Shown here in pieces: positions 20,169 to 30,611 of a stretch of DNA of 64,000 nucleotides. The position numbers and the translations under genes are program-made. The notes beneath the pieces were generated by a model. It ran no database searches. It saw only the letters and a list, made by a program, of their open reading frames with translations, and was not told the DNA's origin. Position 1 is the stretch's first letter. Every line of letters starts with the position of its first letter. Origin of the DNA: Bolinopsis microptera (taxonomy: Eukaryota; Ctenophora; Tentaculata; Lobata; Bolinopsidae); the NCBI RefSeq assembly GCF_026151205.1, contig NC_087074.1, positions 16,691,962 to 16,755,961 on the forward strand, given 5' to 3'.

Positions 20169-20672
20169 ACTATATTATGTGTGTCTGTCTGTCAGTCTGT
20201 CTGCGTGTCTGTGTGTCTGTCTGTAATTTCCGTAATTTCTGTAATTTCCGAGCGTCTCAATCAAGAAAACGGTAAGAGTTACGGGACTGGTTTTTTCGGT
20301 ATATTTTCGACAAAACTCTGACAAAGCCAAACGAATAAAGTTTTTCAAATTGGTCGGTGGTAAGTGGTTTAATTGATGGTTTTGTACCACAAATATGACA
20401 TAAAATGGCTCTCTTTTTCTCCCTCCTCGCTCTCTCTCCCATTACTGCATATTATGTTGCGTTGGTACATAAATCATAATTAGGTTAGCCACAAGATAAT
20501 ACTATAAGCTTATTAGGGGGGATTGCAGAACTCATTGCGGTCTGTTTGGACTGTAGAGAGAGTTTATACTTTCATACGACAATGTTATGAGTGTTTTCAA
20601 GTATAGTAAGCGGGTTTATACTTGGGCATTTCCACTGCAATAAGTCCCGGCCGTAGGCACGGGTTACACTAG
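20169..20672. mobile_element. Helitron-like non-autonomous insertion
   Basis: About 504 bp ends in a hairpin-like CCCGGCCGTAGGCACGGG followed by TTACACTAG and a flanking T, as in Helitron 3' ends (CTRR). The flanking sequence occurs uninterrupted at 37107-37150, an empty site that places the insertion between A and T. A GTCTGTCTGT tract lies near the 5' end. Confidence 0.6.
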
Positions 20673-20673
20673 T

Positions 20674-21866
20674 AACAAATAATTTGAGAACATAAGTATG
20701 ACCTATAAATTTCGATACGTTATTCAGCTATTTGTTTCCATTAGAATCTGTCATCACCATGAGTCTATTCAGAAACAATCAGAAATTGGAATGAAAGAAA
20801 CATCAAATCATGAGACTCAATAACAATACCAGATTATACCAGATTAAGATCGTTCAGCTAACATCACTGCATAGTGCATACTTCATAGTACGTTCAGCTA
20901 TTCAGAGGGAAACATTTTTATACCAGATTTATTCATTCAATTATAACTTACTGGCCAGTTGACTGTAATTTACTGGACGGAGGGTGGTTAGTGGTGAGTT
21001 ACCAGTCAATGGAGGGTAAGTTATGGTCAGTGGTTGTTTGGTAACCGATTTTCTCTTGTTAACTCAAAATTTGCTATTCAGTTACTGGTACGCCGTTTAA
21101 TGTGTTTATAAGTTAAATCTGCATGGGCTAGTATAATCATTACGAGCTAAAGAGGCTATATTCTACCTGACCAAAGCGCTTTTGGGCCTTTTTGAGATCA
21201 ATTGATTATGAGCATGGTATTTGTTGTTTTATTTTTCTATTTTTCAACTATGTTTCACAATGTTTCCTGGATATAGATTCCACTTATCTTTACCAAGGCG
21301 ACCAAGTGATTAGTGTTAAATGTCTGAGAACATCCAAAGTAAAAAACAAGACCTCTAGTTCATCCTACTAGGGTGGGGATGATGATTAATCACTCTATAT
21401 TCGACTTTTTAAAGATTGACTGTAGAGTGATTTAGCACGCTCACTAGGGTGGTGCATGACGTCTTTATATACATTTTCCGAATAATAATAATAAATTAAT
21501 ACTATTTTTAAACAGCACCAAAAGGTTAAATAATTTAAATTTAACCCTTATGCTCAGCTGTAAATGATACCTAAATGACAGTAGAGATTCTACAATGTGC
21601 ATCTCGCCTTGGACGGGAGTGAAAACAGAAGGTTTATAGCTGGTGTGAGCAATAGCGAAAAGTTGGTGTGAGCAATAGCGAACAGCAGGCACACTCCTTT
21701 GCCCCGTCAACCTATATCTAATATATTCAAAGAGTGACAACCATACTACACATTGAATTAGGATTCCTTTAAATATCAAATCGATTTATTGTAAACTTGT
21801 TCACTCTGTAATAAATGGCATACAACTGAAATTTTTGTTTAACTGACTAAATAAATAAGATACACC
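20674..21866. other. Non-coding interval
   Basis: No gene, RNA or structured repeat is recognised. A few degenerate fragments (for example TGGTGTGAGCAATAGCGAA twice near 21640-21680) suggest old repeats. Remaining sequence is AT-rich and closed by stops. Confidence 0.4.
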
Positions 21867-22367
21867 TTAACAGGTGATACTTGTAAAAAATTTGTTCCAT
21901 ATACAGGACCTTCGACGAGTCCAACTTGGCGCGCGTCCTGGTAGGTTGTAAACCTACAAGATACACCTAACAAGAAGATATCCAAGAAAGGTTAGCAGGT
22001 TTTCTAACAAAACATTTGAAAAATAGATGATGACCACAAGTGATTTTTGTATGAAACCCATCAGACTAAAAAATAATATACAAGATAATGAAAATGAAAT
22101 TTCCAAAAATATTAAAATTTCTATAAAAATTTAATCTATAAAGAATCTATTATATATTAAAGACAAACGAAACTATAGTATAAAAGGCTGCAAATGGCAA
22201 AGAGTGTGACGAATTATATGGCTAGACTCTCTTTAATGCTATCGGGTTGAACTGCATATCAAAAAGGAACTTCTAGATAATGGTATGCTCAAAAATCCGA
22301 CAACAAGTGTTAAATTTATAATAATATCATCATAACATTGGTAGAATATTAACATTTGTAGAATATT

Positions 22368-22706
22368 AGCTTCACATAGCCATGTGTCTACGCGTACTGC
22401 GTGACTGGTGACGCGCTTGTTTCACAAGTAGATAGATTCTTTTGCCGCCTACGGCGGTCGCGCGCTACTGCAAGCGAGAGGGCTCTGGTTAGAGCAAAAT
22501 ATTAGCTTTCATCATCAGTACTTACTTGGCTAAAATGTATAACAATAGATATTCGGCGGAATGACAGGCTGAGCAGTGAGCGCTTCACATAGCCATGTGC
22601 CTACGCGTACTGCGTGACGCGCTTGTTTCACAAGTAGATAGATTCTTTTGCCGCCTCCGGCGGTCGCGCGCTACTGCAAGCGAGAGGGCTCTGGTTAGAG
22701 CAAAGT
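22368..22706. repeat. Duplicated ~130-bp GC-rich block
   Basis: Two copies (22368-22500 and 22580-22706) start CTTCACATAGCCATGTG and end GGCTCTGGTTAGAGCAAA, about 210 bp apart. Each contains GCCGCCTACGGCGG-type palindromes and CACATAGCCATGTG dyads. Part of the larger inverted-end element. Confidence 0.85.
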
Positions 22707-22814
22707 GAGCGCCGCTTAGTAATTCATGTCAGTACCTAATATAAATATGATTAGTACTCCAATAAATCTAAATTAATCAAGAACAACTCTGATTCACAAA
22801 TGTGCGTGGGGGCA

Positions 22815-23045
22815 CATTTGTAACTGCTGCACACTGCAATCGCGCCCACGCATCGCGCGCGCCGTTTGCAGCAGTTAGTAGCAGTAAAGACACGCATAAA
22901 ACTGCTGCTAACTGCTGTAAACTGCTGCTAACTGCTGCAAACTGTTGCAAACTGTTGCAAACTGCTACTAACTGCTATTAACTGCTACTAACTGCTGCAA
23001 ACGGCGCGCGCAATGCGTGGGCTCGATTGCAGCAATTAGGAGCAA
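22815..23045. repeat. Long hairpin with AACTGCTGC repeats in the loop
   Basis: The left arm (AACTGCTGC...GCGCGCCGTTTGCAGCAGTTAG) and right arm (AACTGCTGCAAACGGCGCGC...GCAATTAG) are inverted repeats of 50-60 bp around a loop of AACTGCTGC-type units. Likely a MITE nested inside the 2.2-kb element. Confidence 0.7.
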
Positions 23046-24064
23046 TTAGTACATGATTATTGATTTAATCTAGGAATTGTATATAAAATAAATATCTTTG
23101 ACCAAGTTTAAATTGTCAATGAGAATGCACCTCAGAACTTGGCGCGCGCGGCGGCTTTGGTGTTAGCGGCTACAAGTTAGGCTGCTGCCGATAAGATGCC
23201 GCGCGCGTTTTGTAGCGCGATGCGTTGCGCACTCAATGAGACTTCTCACAGCGACAGGTAGATCGGTGAGATGTGCTACTGTGCCGCGCCGAGCTGCAAT
23301 GAATTGATGCATGACATCGTCAATTAACGTGCGTTCAGCGTACGGCTTTTCGTTTTTGATTTTACATGAAAGCAACTTTTAATGATTATTAATGAAATTA
23401 TCGAATATTTATAATTAAATATTTATTAAATCTTCTGCGGAAAATAAAAATTGTACTTTACTTTTTTATTGTATTTTACTTAGTAGCAGCTAGCAAACTT
23501 TACCGGCTGGCAATATTATTATAGGTGATTGCGTCTATATAAAACAGCTTGTTGAGTTCAGCGCGCGTTCGTTAGTTCATTATGCATTATATTTGTACGC
23601 TTCAAATATTTCAAAAATGTGCAATCGCAGGCTCCATGTGCCACGTAATACAATTCAGTTAATTAGAAAACAAGGATCTGCAAAGTTAAAGCTGCACACT
23701 TTTATAAGCCCCAAAACACAAAATAAAACTTTTCGCGATTGTTCAAAATCTAGGTTGTCCCAAATTGTGCTCTTGGGGAGCCAACTTTAGTTTTATGAGA
23801 CGAACATTGAAAATTGCGTTGAAAACCAGAACTTTCCATTTCTTTTACTTTTAAGTCCCTATCGGTAAGGCTTCCTGTGCCATATAATGTATGACCTGAA
23901 CCTGCAACGCGCAGTTTAAAGACTTTCGCTTTCATTTCAAAAGCTTCTCCTTTGACAAAGTTGTAGGTTTATAACCTACTGCAGTACTAGGACGCGCGCC
24001 GAGTTGGACTCGTCGACAGTCCTAATATTTGGAACAAATATTTTACGATCAGTATCACCCGTTA

Positions 24065-24195
24065 ACGACTTGTATCACGTCGCGTGACCCCCACGGTCGT
24101 TTCTACCCTTGTAGAGTTTCTACGATACAGCTATACTAGGCCAGGGGAGTCGAGCACTCGATCGTGCGCGGCGGGTCATACAACGTGTGACAATT
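24065..24195. mobile_element. ~130-bp MITE-like repeat, copy 1 of 3
   Basis: Begins TTGTATCACGT...GTGACCCCCACGGTCG and ends GCGGCGGGTCATACAACGT. Related copies are at 26368-26488 and 38138-38262. Imperfect inverted ends (TTGTATCAC / GTCATACAA) suggest a small DNA-transposon derivative. Confidence 0.6.
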
Positions 24196-25389
24196 AATGA
24201 CAAAGTATTAATCGCCACGTGCACCAACTAAGTAAAATTGCAATTTTAAAATACCAAAAGAAACTAAAGAATTTTGTCGACACAAAAGGGGACGTCTGGA
24301 TGGGGTCGTAAAAACGCGATCTTTACCCTCATAATCGACTTTTAAAATTTCATACTTTTTCCCGTCAAAATAAGAGCGGCAAGCCTTGTAGGTTTATAAC
24401 CTTCCAGGACGCGCGCATTCGATAACTTGAACGAGATCATTCTGAAAATTTGTGAAGACCTTCCAATTAATAGGGCTTTTACAACTGTCCAATAAATTTG
24501 GTGGATATCGGAGTTGATATAGTATTAGTGATTAGTAATGAAAATGGGCAAAATAAGATATAGATGAGTGCGGCAGGGATAAGATATAGATGAGTACGTT
24601 TTTCATTGAGGGCGAAGTCGAATGTAGCGAACAGTTGCGGAAGAAAATTGTCTTTTAGTTTTGGCTCTTTTACGAGGAGTGAGGACCAAAAATATGATGC
24701 AGCAGCTTATATAATGTAGCTAGCTTTGCTTCATTTGAGGAAGCAGTGAAATTGGCAAAGAAAATAGAAGGCGTTGAGAATATGATGAATGAAAACGACA
24801 GATAAATTCCCGTTTCTTCAATTTTGAAACTAACGGCATTTTCTGACAAGTCACCCATCCACGACCCCTCACCTTCGAGGCAAAATAGTCGGGAGGAGGG
24901 AGAAGAAGCTAGTTATCAGACTTCAGAGACCTATGGGGGATAGCAGATCGAGATCTTGGTTGGTTGAGAATCGGGACAAATGGAGAGGAAGGAGCAGAAA
25001 CTAGTCAAGACCCAGATCTGTTCACGATAGAGAACGAGACGGGGGCGAAATTGCAACAAAACCGGACATGTACGAGCTAATTTCTGGACGAGAAGAGGAT
25101 CCGGTGGAGAATTCAACCGACATAGTTTTCAGGGAAACTATAAAAGCTTTGATAATTATCGGTGCCAAAATCATGCACGTGGTACTGGTCAGGGGAATAT
25201 CAGAGAAGGAAACGTTATGCATTATGCAACGGGGTAATTTGCATCAGACTGGCAACACGGTGTTCCATAACAATTCTTTAAAGCTAGAAAGTGGTTGTAC
25301 GGGCGTCCGGGTGGATCCATACAATTGTATGACAAATCAGGGTGCATTAAGAGGGGAATGCTCTAGAGTGCAACCACAGTGTCCCGATA

Positions 25390-25703
25390 TCTCTACTATA
25401 ATAAAAAGAATTATTTTTGTATGTCTGTCTGTACGACCGCCCACGTGCAAATTAGATGAAAAATAGGAATTTAGATAACAACCAAAACGTTCCATAGCAA
25501 CGGTGTTTTAATGCACACATGCACGTGCAAAGATTGTTTTAACGTCGTTTTTATCGGTTTTGTGGTAATTACGTTGTGTTAATTAAAGTGTTTTATATTT
25601 AAATCGGCTGTATCTTCGGTTGGGATGGATATTTTTTGATGTGATTAAAACTTTCTTTTAAAGAATACTACTAGCTTCGTCCCTGTTACCACGGGCTTTC
25701 TAG
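25390..25703. mobile_element. Short Helitron-like insertion
   Basis: 314 bp begin TCTCTACTATAATAAAAAG, contain GTATGTCTGTCTGT, and end in ACGGGCTTTCTAG. A precedes and T follows, as in Helitron insertion (5'-TC, 3'-CTRR, A|T target, no duplication). It interrupts the retroelement relic. Confidence 0.6.
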
Positions 25704-25715
25704 TAATACTATAAT

Positions 25716-26304
25716 TAGGCGGTGCGCCATCGACAGTGAGATGCGCGCGCTGACCATTGAATGGTTTTTTAGCTCTTATTTCGGCCAGCACATTATTTTG
25801 GAAACAATCGAAAAGTTATAATACTTCCCATATAACAATTTTGTTGAAATTTGGTCAGCTTACGTAAACACTTATGTTCTACTGAACCTAATTTAGTTTG
25901 AGCAATTTCGATGGTCAGAATTCGAGTTATCAACGAATTTATACCTATTTTGTCATTTTTAGACCTCTTCATCAAGACCAATCTCTCCCAACTAAATTAG
26001 GTTCGGTAGGTAAGTATGATTGGAAGGTTCTGACAAATTTTCAGCATGATTCATGATCAGGAAGCGAAGATATGACAGAATAATACGACAAAAATCAACG
26101 AATTTCGTCAAATTACGCGACTTTTACACCTAATTTTGCTGGCTAAAGCCGCGCACCATCAAATATGGCACTTAGGCAAAACTCACTGATCATTCCAAAA
26201 AGGTATGAAAAATTTGGTACTGTAAAAATTCTCACAGTTTCTAGAAAACAATAGTACAAAAATTTTGAAAATCCGAGCAAGTTTATTTTTATCGTGCACT
26301 CCCT
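25716..26304. mobile_element. hAT-like MITE family 2, copy A
   Basis: 589 bp with termini TAGGCGGTGCGCC...TGCACTCCCT. The flanks ACTATAAT (25708-25715 and 26305-26312) are an exact 8-bp duplication. A second copy is at 37291-37911. The terminal TAGG/CCT and 8-bp duplication fit hAT. No ORF. Confidence 0.85.
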
Positions 26305-26367
26305 ACTATAATAGTGAGAGGTAGTTGCCAGGACATTGCAGTCAATGTATTAGCAGATACCGGTGCA

Positions 26368-26488
26368 AGCGTTGTATCACGTGGTGACCCCCACGGTCGC
26401 TTCACTACAGTCTTCGACGATACTGTATCGTCTTCGACGATACAGGGGGAGCCACGCACTTCGTGCGCGGCGGGTCATACAACGTATG
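26368..26488. mobile_element. ~130-bp MITE-like repeat, copy 2 of 3
   Basis: Inserted just after the retropepsin active site. Shares TGTATCACGT...GTGACCCCCACGGTCG and GCGCGGCGGGTCATACAACGT with copies at 24065 and 38138. Its middle has a short duplicated palindrome (GTCTTCGACGATAC). Confidence 0.65.
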
Positions 26489-26519
26489 AGTATGACAATG
26501 CAGGCGTTAGTTTAGTGAA

Positions 26520-26985
26520 TATTCGGTTAATAGATGTGGATACTGGCGGGGAGGTGATAATTGTTTGTTTACATTAATAGTGAGCACATGTTCAGGAGGC
26601 TGAGGAGGTGATAATTGTTTGTTTACATTTTAGGGTGAGCACATGTTCAGGAGGCTGATGAGGTGATAATTGCTTGTTTACATTTTAGGGCGAGCACATG
26701 TTCAGGAGGCTGAAGAGACACTTGTAACGCCTTCTTGTTACCCCCCTTTGAGGGCCCCGAATTATTTTCTGAACGAAAGCTCAAAAATAATCGAGAAATC
26801 GACCTTTACTTCTTATTAGCTCATTTTGATGACCGTTTCCAACCTAAAATTGCACGAAAAATCGATTTAGCTGGGTTTCAGAACCTATAAACACTTCCTT
26901 ATCCCTCAAAAGTGATGTTTTATAGTTTAGAAAGACAAACAATTGTCACCTCCCCGCGAGTATCCACATCTATTGACCGTTTAAA
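26520..26985. mobile_element. Fold-back insertion in the protease region
   Basis: Ends are about 45-bp inverted repeats: AATAGATGTGGATACTGGCG at 26528 and its inverse near 26960-26980. Inside are three tandem ~57-bp units (GAGGTGATAATTGTTTGTTTAC..., 26550-26715). It separates the two halves of the protease relic. Confidence 0.6.
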
Positions 26986-27399
26986 TATGACGCACCACAT
27001 TAAACCTTCCCGAATAAGAGTTGCTGACCTTTCTAATAAACTCATTCCCATGAGAGGGGAGATCGAGTTACAGGTCAAACTTGCTGGTACATCGGTCACG
27101 CACAAATTTGTGGCCTGTGATGTAATTTCGGAGGATATCTTAGCAGGAAACGACCTACTAAGGAAACTTGAGGCACGCATACACTGCCAGAAGAGTTTTT
27201 ACTTCTACAAACAGCGCAAACTTTACAAGTTATATTGCGTAGCATGTATCACGTGTGCACAGGGTAAGCAGCTTCGCAGTTTCAAGAAAGCTCCACTGAA
27301 ACCCATTGTTTATAGCCACTTCGGGCAGTGTGTTGCCATTGATTACTTAGAGCCATCTAAGAAGCCTACGAAAAGGGGCCGTATACAGGACTGTTAAAG

Positions 27400-28190
27400 T
27401 GTTAACAATGGTAGATATGTTTTCAAATTATGTGGTGTGCAAACCAGTGAAATCTACAGGCACGGAGGAAGCCATTAATATTTAAGGTTATCATATATGA
27501 GTGGATCCTGAAATTTGGAGTCATGTCTACAATCATACACGACTAAGGACCAAGTTTTTCGAGCACTTTGTTCAAGTCGGTCTTAAAAATGTTCAACATT
27601 AAGGACATACACGGAGTTCCGTGGAAATGTCAGACCAACGGACGAGCTGAGGCCTTCATCAAGAAAATCAATGTTTGTATGAGAACATGCCTAAATGAGA
27701 ATCAGTGGCAGGACTATGACTTGTGGATTAACTACATAGTGTTTGTGCTGTAGTGTTTTGTGCTGTGGATTAACTACATAGTGTTTGTGCTCAACAGCTT
27801 GAAATCCACTAGGACCAAATACTCAGCCAGTTTTCTGTTATTTGGGCGTGAAGTCATGATTATGAGAGACTTGTATATACAGGATGATGAGAGATTAGAG
27901 CAGATTTATTCAAAAATAGATGACGGTAACGCTAGACAGCTTCTTGCATACAATTTGTATCGCAACATAGCTGAGGTGACTAGAAAAGCAGCTGCGAACA
28001 ATGCTGTAAAGGTGAAGTTTATGAAGACGACTAGACGAGCTACGATAAAGGAATAAGAGGGCCATTTTTCGAGAGTGGAGAGTGGTGCATGTTATTGGTT
28101 CAAAGACCTGGACACAAGTTTGCTCCCAGATTTCAGGGACAATACAAGATAATGGAGAAACTAAGTGATTGGAAGTACATTGTTCAGGTG
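27400..28190 (+). pseudogene. Integrase relic of the LTR element
   Basis: Broken frames show integrase-core landmarks: VLTMVDMFSNYVVCKPV near 27400, then a HD*GPSF-type segment near 27540, then CQTNGRAEAFIKKINV. A C-terminal GPF/Y-like module (FAPRFQGQYKIMEKL) is near 28120. In-frame stops and a 40-bp tandem duplication at 27720-27797 disrupt it. Confidence 0.65.
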
Positions 28191-28275
28191 GGATAGGAGA
28201 AGAAGGTAACCAGCATCACGAAGATGAAACCCTAATAAAGGGGCAGAGCCACTCACCAAGGTTCCTGGAGCGGCT

Positions 28276-28632
28276 GTGGGATTTCCCAGCGGTTTTTCTG
28301 TGGAAAGTGAAAGCAACATGAGTGAGGCGAGCCTGGTCATTCAGAGTGATTCAGATGATTCAGATGATTATTACATCATCACGAGGAGTCGGAAGAAGAA
28401 GAGGGATCAAGGAATTCCTTGTCCCTCATCTAAGATCAGTAAAAGTGGAGGTGAAGCGTCAGCACCAGTAAATCTCACAAGTTCTGGAAATGATGTACCA
28501 CAAACTGAAGTTGGAAGCGGAAATCCGGCAATTGTGGTGGAAGAGGAGGAACGAGGATTGGATGACACGATAGTAAACTCATCGCTCAACGATGTACCGC
28601 ATCAGGAAGGAGATCCACAATTAAATCTATAA
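28276..28632 (+). pseudogene. Acidic/basic tail ORF of the retroelement
   Basis: Open frame of 118 codons downstream of the integrase-like domain, rich in Asp/Ser (DSDDSDDYY) and then Arg/Lys (RSRKKKRD). After a stop, a related frame continues to GLRPRKSKPKYV ending at 28871, a tail common at the end of gypsy-type pol. Probably the degenerated pol C-terminus rather than a host gene. Confidence 0.45.
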
Positions 28633-28871
28633 GTGCAGATACCACCGAATCTTTTCACGATGAACTAGATTCAAGTCAATCTCCAAACATTCACTCTAGT
28701 CCGGAAGTAGCGGCTGCATCTGCTGAACCGAGCAGAGAGGGCAATATGCACTTCGGAGAAATAGATAGTAGAGGACTTACTCTTGCTGAGATAAATCGTG
28801 AGGAAGACGGCAGAGATCCGAGGAGAAAGTACGGACTCAGACCGAGAAAGAGTAAACCGAAGTACGTTTGA

Positions 28872-30037
28872 TCACAGTTGAAATATAGACTGGAACGGTA
28901 ATTTGCGTGATGTATTTGATAATTGTGCACAATGGTATTTTGTTTAAATATGTACAGTAAAATCACAGTATCAGGGATTTGAAAAGAACTGTTATGACAA
29001 GCTTGTTGTAAGTTGTAACCTTAACGTTTTAACAGTCTTATTGTATTACTAGGTCGACCTGAGTGTTGATTCCTACCGTATTCGGGAAATTGATCACCTC
29101 TTTTTTACATTAAGTTTGAATCATAACGACACTTTACTTACAGTGATACTTACCAAGATTTTCATTAGAACATGGTTATTTTCAACTTGGTGTTGACAAT
29201 GATTTTGGGCAGCTTTTGTGCCAGTTTTAATAACAAGAGAGACAAAAAACATTTCTTTCAATTTTATGTGGGTTTTAAAAAACATTTTTAGAACTTTAGA
29301 ATTTGTAAAGTTATCCATTGCAATGCAACGGGAGAACTTCCACAAAATTTTGTGGGGAGGATATGTTACATACTCGTTCTAGCAGTTTAAGTACTAGATA
29401 TTAAACAGCATTTTAGCGTAGTATTTTAGGGTATTTATTAGTGTACGTAATCATTTAGTACAGCAGGGTAGTGCAGAGAGTTCAGTTTAACACCTCTGTT
29501 TGGGTAGCAGAGAATTAATTTTAACATTTCTGTTTTAATTATCAGAGGGTGCATTTTAGCACCTCTATTCTGGTTACAAAGAGGATAGTTTAGGAATTGT
29601 TTAGAGCAGAGCGTTTTGGGTAGCAGAGAGTTTATTTTAACAACTCTGTTTTGATTATCAGATAATCAGAGGGTGCATTTTAACACCTCTGTTTGGTTAC
29701 AAGGAGGATAGTGTGGGAATTGTTGAGAGATTGCTAGAACGAGTGGGAGATTGTTTATTCTATCTGGGGATATCTAAGAGTGGGCCTGTTGGATGGCAGG
29801 ACACTTTTTGGTTTGAATGCAGCATACGTTTACAGTTAATGTTTACACTTTACAGTTAAAGACCTAGGATATTTGAATTATTGCGTGTTTAATATTATTA
29901 AGCCTATAATCAAAACTCCCCTTTCTTAAGGTGACTAAGTAATATTTGAACATCCCCTAAATAAAGTGCCGGGCTAATAACATGATCAGTTTCTGTCAAA
30001 CACTGTTATTGAGTTTCGACCATGTTGCTCGAGCAAT
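28872..30037. other. 3' flank of the retroelement, possible LTR
   Basis: No coding signal. Two imperfect ~150-bp repeats (CAGAGGGTGCATTTTA... at about 29545 and 29665) and an AATAAA at 29959-29964 resemble U3 and R of an LTR. The matching 5' LTR was not found, so this is only a suggestion. Confidence 0.35.
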
Positions 30038-30229
30038 TACCTTATCGGACCTTATTTGGACGGACATTAATTGAACGCTGGAGGCCCTAGCGTTCATCTT
30101 AATGTCCGTTCAAATAAAGTCCGTTCAATTAATGTCCGTCCAAGTTAAAGTCCGTTGAAATTTTTTCAAAAATTTTTCCATTTCGAACTTTTTACCCAGA
30201 ATATGACAACTATGAGAACTTTATTGTGC

Positions 30230-30466
30230 CGTAAGTTAACGACGGAAAGGTTCTCCTTGGTCTGCCGGAGGCACAGAAAACTCTACTAGTATATGATGTT
30301 TTCAAGGGTCACTTGGCGGAAAAAGTCAACGAAATCATGGCACTCAACAACATAGTTCATGAGCTAGTCCCCGCCAACATGACAAACTTGTTCCAGCCTC
30401 TAGATATTACAGTAAATCGTGTTGCCAAGGACATTGTCCGACGTTTTTATAGTTCATATTACTGAG
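30230..30466 (+). pseudogene. Pogo/Tigger DDE transposase fragment
   Basis: About 75 residues match the end of a DDE_1/Jerky-Tigger transposase: the DxFxGH block (YDVFKGHL), a P-x-N-x-T block, QPLD and VNRVAKDIVRRFY before a stop. The N-terminal DNA-binding part and first Asp are absent. Not functional. Confidence 0.65.
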
Positions 30467-30611
30467 GGGAGGTAATGAAACAGTGCTAGGAAAGCTCCAC
30501 GTGATGTTAAGGTTAACCTAAAGTTGTCTAAGATAAAACCACTTCACACCTAATGGCTTGTAAAAGTTAACACTGAAATGTAGCTGACCGGGGAAGTTTG
30601 ATAAAAAAGGT

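Larger units (their letters stand above)
21867..24063. mobile_element. 2.2-kb element with ~100-bp inverted ends, copy 1
   Basis: The left end (TTAACAGGTGATACTTGTAA at 21867) and right end (inverse, ...GTATCACCCGTTAA at 24063) are imperfect inverted repeats of about 100 bp. They include TCGACGAGTCCAACT and GTAGGTTNTAAACCTAC. The interior contains a duplicated ~130-bp block (22368-22500, 22580-22706) and a large hairpin (22815-23045). No transposase was recognised. The same ends bound 38005-41632. Confidence 0.6.
26314..27397 (+). pseudogene. Retropepsin fragments broken by insertions
   Basis: The aspartic-protease DTGA motif is encoded at 26353-26364, and the family's C-terminal I-L-x-G-x-D-like motif at 27139-27162. 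Between them lie a ~120-bp MITE (26368-26488) and a fold-back segment (26520-26985) with three 57-bp tandem repeats. The frame then runs straight into an integrase zinc-finger-like stretch (YCVACITCAQGKQ), skipping RT and RNase H. Clearly defective. Confidence 0.65.
24600..28871 (+). mobile_element. Degenerate Ty3/gypsy-type LTR retroelement relic
   Basis: Plus-strand fragments occur in gag-pol order: a gag-like piece near 24720-24800 (EEAVKLAKKIEGVE), a possible nucleocapsid-region ORF (25068-25390), a retropepsin active site (LADTGAS, 26347-26367), the protease end (ILAGNDLL, 27139-27162), an integrase zinc-binding and core region (27228-28060) and a basic C-terminal tail ending at 28871. 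No reverse transcriptase or RNase H lies between protease and integrase. Stops, a duplication at 27720-27797 and four insertions break it. It is non-functional; I give fragments only. Confidence 0.7.

Noticed and set aside
23163-23935. Small ORFs (60-70 codons) near the right end of the 2.2-kb element as a transposase
   Set aside because: No catalytic motif or homologue recognised; too short to support a call.
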